Below are positions 14,399-16,692 of a DNA stretch of 16,692 bases, piece after piece. This stretch comes from Bacillota bacterium. GTDB lineage: Bacteria > Bacillota > Clostridia > Oscillospirales > Ethanoligenentaceae. The position numbers were made by a program, and so were the translations under genes. The first letter of the stretch is position 1; each line of letters starts with the position of its first letter. Location: assembly GCA_023391835.1 (NCBI GenBank), contig JAEWAE010000052.1:1-16692 (forward strand). Reading direction: 5' to 3'. The notes under the pieces are model-generated. The model was not told where the DNA came from. It was given only the letters and a program-made list of their open reading frames with translations, and searched no databases.

Positions 14399-16113
14399 AG
14401 GACCGCCTCCTCTTCCGTCATCTGGGAACGGCAGATATCCCGATAGACCGGGCACCCGGCAAGGAGCTGCGCGTGGGTGCCCTCCCCCGCCAGCGCGCCT
14501 TCGTCCAGCACCAGGATGCGGTCGGCATCCCGGATGGCACCGACCCGCTGGGATACCACCAGCAGCGTCATATCCCGTGCGGCCTGACGGATTGCGCGGC
14601 GCAGCCGCATGTCGGTGAGATAGTCGAGGGCGCTGGCAGCGTCGTCGAGTATGAGCAGCGCCGGGCGCATCAGCAGCGCACGGGCGATGGTCAGCCGCTG
14701 CCGCTGGCCGCCCGACAGGTTGAGCCCGCCGCGTTCGATCGGAGTATCATAACCCCGGGGGAGTGTGCGGATGAATTCCTCGGCCTGGGCGATGCGGGCG
14801 GCCCGCTCCACCTCCTCCATGGGGGCGTCGGGCCGGCCGAATCGGATGTTGTCGGCCACGGTGCCGGTGAAAAGCACCGCTCTCTGGGGCACCACGGCGA
14901 CGCGGGTGCGGCTCAGCCGCCCCGGCGCGGCCCCGCCGAGTCGGACGGTGCCCTCCCCGGGCGTATAGAGCCCCGCCAGCAGCCTCACGACGGTGGATTT
15001 GCCGCTGCCGGTGCCCCCGATGAGGCCCATGGTCTCGCCCCGCTCCATACGGAAGGAAAGATGCCGAATCACCTGCTCCCCGCCGCCGCAGTAGCGGAAA
15101 GAGACGTCGTCGAATACCGCGGGCAGCGGGTCGTTTAGTGCCGCCGTCTGCCCGTCGCCTGCCGGCGACGGGTCGGGGCAGTCGAGCACCTGATTGATGC
15201 GGGCCGCCGACGCCATGGATTTGGTGAGCAGGATGATAAGATTGGAAATGACCAGCAGCGCATAGAGTATCTGGGTGGCGTAATTGATGAAGGCGATGAC
15301 CTGCCCCTGGGAAAGCCGGCCCGCGTCGATGCGGATGCCGCCCACCCAAAGCAGTGCCACTGTCACCAGGTTGATCACCAGCGACGTCAGCGGGTTGAGC
15401 AGCGCGGAAACGTTGCCGATGCGTACCCCGGTGGCCACCAATCCGCCGTTTGCGCGGTCAAACCGTTCCCGCTGGGCCCGCGTCTTGCCGAAAGAGCGAA
15501 TGACCCGCACGCCCGACAGACTTTCCCGCAGCACGGCGGCCATGCCGTCGAGCCGCTGCTGATACCGCCGGTAAAGCGGGGCGGCACAGCGGGTGACGCC
15601 GAAAATCACCACCCCCAGCACCGGTGTGGCCGCCAACAGCAGCAGCGCCGTGCGGCTGTCGAGGAAAAACGACATGACGATGGCGCCGATGCAGATAAAC
15701 GGTGCCCGCACCATCAGCCGGATCATCAGCGCCACCAACGTCTGTAGCTGATTGACGTCGTTGGTCAGCCGGGTGGTGAGGGTGGACGCCCCGAATGCAT
15801 CCGCCTGCGCGGCTGAAAAGCCGAGTATTTTATGGAAGACCACGCCCCGCAGCGTCGTGCCGAAGCCCTGTGAGGCCCGGGCCGCATACCGCTGGCATAT
15901 CATCGCGCTGCCGTATCCCAGCAGCGACATGCCCGCCATCACCCCCCCGGTGCGCAGCACAAACGGGATGTCGCGGTGCGCGACGCCCCGGTTTATCATC
16001 ACCGACAGCACCGTCGGCAGCAGCAGCTCAAAAATGACCTCGAGAAATTTGAAAAATGGCCCCAGAATACACTCCTTTTTATAGGCTCTCAGATAAACGG
16101 CCAGCCGAAACAT
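14395..16113 (-). CDS. ABC exporter half-transporter, degenerate-site subunit (second pair)
   Basis: 572 aa, paralogous to the product of 8750-10507 (shared TTRLTNDVNQLQ-type and GGTGSxKS regions). The membrane domain is at about 1-310. ATPase motifs: Walker A GGTGSGKS (366-373), Q410, signature LSGGQ (466-470), Walker B LLILDD with D491 in the catalytic Glu position, and Q522 in place of the switch His. This marks the low-activity site of a heterodimer. ATG 16113 is chosen for the GGAGGG 6 nt upstream; the frame is open to 16161. It overlaps the partner gene by 4 nt. The gene is divergent from a FeoA protein across 256 nt carrying a palindrome near its predicted promoter. Confidence 0.93.
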   Translation of the reverse strand: MFRLAVYLRAYKKECILGPFFKFLEVIFELLLPTVLSVMINRGVAHRDIPFVLRTGGVMAGMSLLGYGSAMICQRYAARASQGFGTTLRGVVFHKILGFSAAQADAFGASTLTTRLTNDVNQLQTLVALMIRLMVRAPFICIGAIVMSFFLDSRTALLLLAATPVLGVVIFGVTRCAAPLYRRYQQRLDGMAAVLRESLSGVRVIRSFGKTRAQRERFDRANGGLVATGVRIGNVSALLNPLTSLVINLVTVALLWVGGIRIDAGRLSQGQVIAFINYATQILYALLVISNLIILLTKSMASAARINQVLDCPDPSPAGDGQTAALNDPLPAVFDDVSFRYCGGGEQVIRHLSFRMERGETMGLIGGTGSGKSTVVRLLAGLYTPGEGTVRLGGAAPGRLSRTRVAVVPQRAVLFTGTVADNIRFGRPDAPMEEVERAARIAQAEEFIRTLPRGYDTPIERGGLNLSGGQRQRLTIARALLMRPALLILDDAASALDYLTDMRLRRAIRQAARDMTLLVVSQRVGAIRDADRILVLDEGALAGEGTHAQLLAGCPVYRDICRSQMTEEEAVL

Positions 16114-16192
16114 ACGATCCCTCCGCGTTTCATTCTGCTTTTCAGCATAGTCCTTTTGCATCCATATTGAAAATACTTTATTTTACGCAATA

Positions 16193-16211
16193 CCATATAT
16201 ATTCTATATGG
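16193..16211. promoter_or_regulatory. Palindrome over the predicted -10 of the second ABC pair
   Basis: CCATATA (16193-16199) and TATATGG (16205-16211) form an inverted repeat with a 5-nt centre, overlapping the predicted -10 box at 16201-16206. It is a candidate operator. No regulator gene lies next to it in this window. Confidence 0.45.
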
Positions 16212-16228
16212 ATTATGCCATTTTGCAA
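16201..16228 (-). promoter_or_regulatory. Possible promoter of the second ABC pair
   Basis: On the minus strand TTGCAA (16223-16228) and TAGAAT (16201-16206) are separated by 16 nt, about 90 nt before the start codon. A better -35 (TTGACA at 16231-16236) exists but has no -10 at good spacing. Confidence 0.4.
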
Positions 16229-16267
16229 CTTGTCAATGAAAAATATGCGATTTCGATATAATCGATA

Positions 16268-16296
16268 TTGACAATTATTATTATTAGAGTTAAACT
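16268..16296 (+). promoter_or_regulatory. Predicted promoter of the FeoA gene
   Basis: A perfect TTGACA (16268-16273) and TAAACT (16291-16296) are separated by 17 nt. Surrounding elements include a TCGAT-ata-ATCGA palindrome ending just upstream and two TTAGAG direct repeats (16284-16289 and 16298-16303), possible binding sites for an iron regulator. Confidence 0.55.
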
Positions 16297-16369
16297 GTTA
16301 GAGGAAAAGGTCGGTCGGAGCCCCGCCATCCGCGGGCCCGCAGACCCCGTCCGGAAGGAGTGAGCCGAA

Positions 16370-16645
16370 ATGGAATGCATGAATGTCGCCGTCGCGGCGC
16401 CGGCGGCCAGGCACCGGCCGTTGGGAAGCGCCCTCCCGCTGAGCATGGTGCGGGCCGGGAACCGGGTGCGCGTCCGCTCGATTTCCGGCCGGGACGACAC
16501 CCGCCGGTTTCTGAACAAGCTGGGCTTTGTGGAAGACGCCGAGGTTTCCGTCGTGTCGGAAACGAACGGCAATGTCATCGTCTGTATCAAAGGTGCACGC
16601 GTGGCCATCAGCCAGTCGATGGCACGGCGCGTGCTCACGGCCTGA
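16370..16645 (+). CDS. feoA: FeoA domain protein
   Basis: 91 aa. Residues about 22-91 form a FeoA (SH3-like) domain: LPLSMVRAGNRVRVRSISG, then RRFLNKLGFVEDAEVSVVSE, then NVIVCIKGARVAISQSMARR. FeoA is a small cytoplasmic partner of the FeoB ferrous iron transporter. The first 20 residues are an Ala-rich extension not typical of the core domain. The start ATG 16370 has AAGGAG at 16355-16360; a second ATG at 16379 is possible but too far from the RBS. In Clostridia such genes commonly precede another feoA and feoB, which would lie beyond the window. Domain call is firm; the gene symbol follows the family. Confidence 0.88.
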   Translation: MECMNVAVAAPAARHRPLGSALPLSMVRAGNRVRVRSISGRDDTRRFLNKLGFVEDAEVSVVSETNGNVIVCIKGARVAISQSMARRVLTA

Positions 16646-16692
16646 GGGACAAAGCAGCGGGGCCCCGCGCGGGCCGCGGGGGGGCCCCCCCC

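Noticed and set aside
1..16692. CRISPR arrays, tRNA or rRNA genes, insertion sequences
   Set aside because: No regularly spaced repeats, cloverleaf sequences, transposase frames or terminal inverted repeats with target duplications were found by reading.

Overview
The window looks like a chromosomal contig from a high-GC, low-redundancy Firmicute of the Clostridia (Oscillospiraceae/Ruminococcaceae type). The basis is the strong GGAGG-type ribosome binding sites, a KimA-type K+ importer, MarR plus paired half-size ABC exporters, a FeoA-only protein, and a Gram-positive type Cu/Zn superoxide dismutase. This taxonomic reading is inference from gene content and style. No rRNA, tRNA, transposase, phage gene or CRISPR array was seen.

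Layout. (1) Positions 53-3221, minus strand: a KinB-like membrane histidine kinase (PAS-containing) overlaps by 4 nt a response regulator whose output region looks like helical TPR-type repeats rather than a DNA-binding domain. Further downstream is a Cu/Zn superoxide dismutase with no visible signal peptide. (2) Positions 3222-3922: a 700-nt divergent intergenic region rich in hairpins. It contains a possible terminator with a T7 tract, a -10 box, a well-placed RBS, a 27-codon hydrophobic small ORF followed by another hairpin, and then the kimA promoter. (3) Positions 3923-6760, plus strand: kimA (c-di-AMP-class K+ importer, with a strong terminator) and an unusual thioredoxin-like/Cys-cluster/GNAT-like fusion protein with its own promoter. 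(4) Positions 6775-10968, minus strand: a MarR repressor with a palindromic operator over a consensus promoter, followed by a heterodimeric ABC exporter of BmrCD/LmrCD type. (5) Positions 11207-12037, minus strand: a PhnP-like metallo-beta-lactamase-fold hydrolase behind a perfect-consensus promoter and a roughly 170-nt leader holding a terminator-like hairpin. (6) Positions 12390-16113, minus strand: a second, paralogous heterodimeric ABC exporter pair with a small conserved-looking protein after it. (7) Positions 16268-16645, plus strand: a FeoA-domain protein divergent from the second exporter. The window ends in a low-complexity G/C run.

How the parts may work together. Both exporter pairs have the same gene order: first the half with an impaired ATPase site (Asp for the catalytic Glu, Gln for the H-loop His), then the half with an intact site. 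This predicts two asymmetric heterodimeric pumps, one under MarR control and the other sharing an intergenic region with an iron-related gene. The kinase/regulator pair and kimA are divergent and may be linked in K+ or envelope homeostasis, but nothing in the sequence proves this. The least explained items are the 27-aa membrane peptide unit, the thioredoxin/Cys/GNAT fusion, the REC-TPR regulator, the leader of the MBL gene, and a family of related hairpin repeats.
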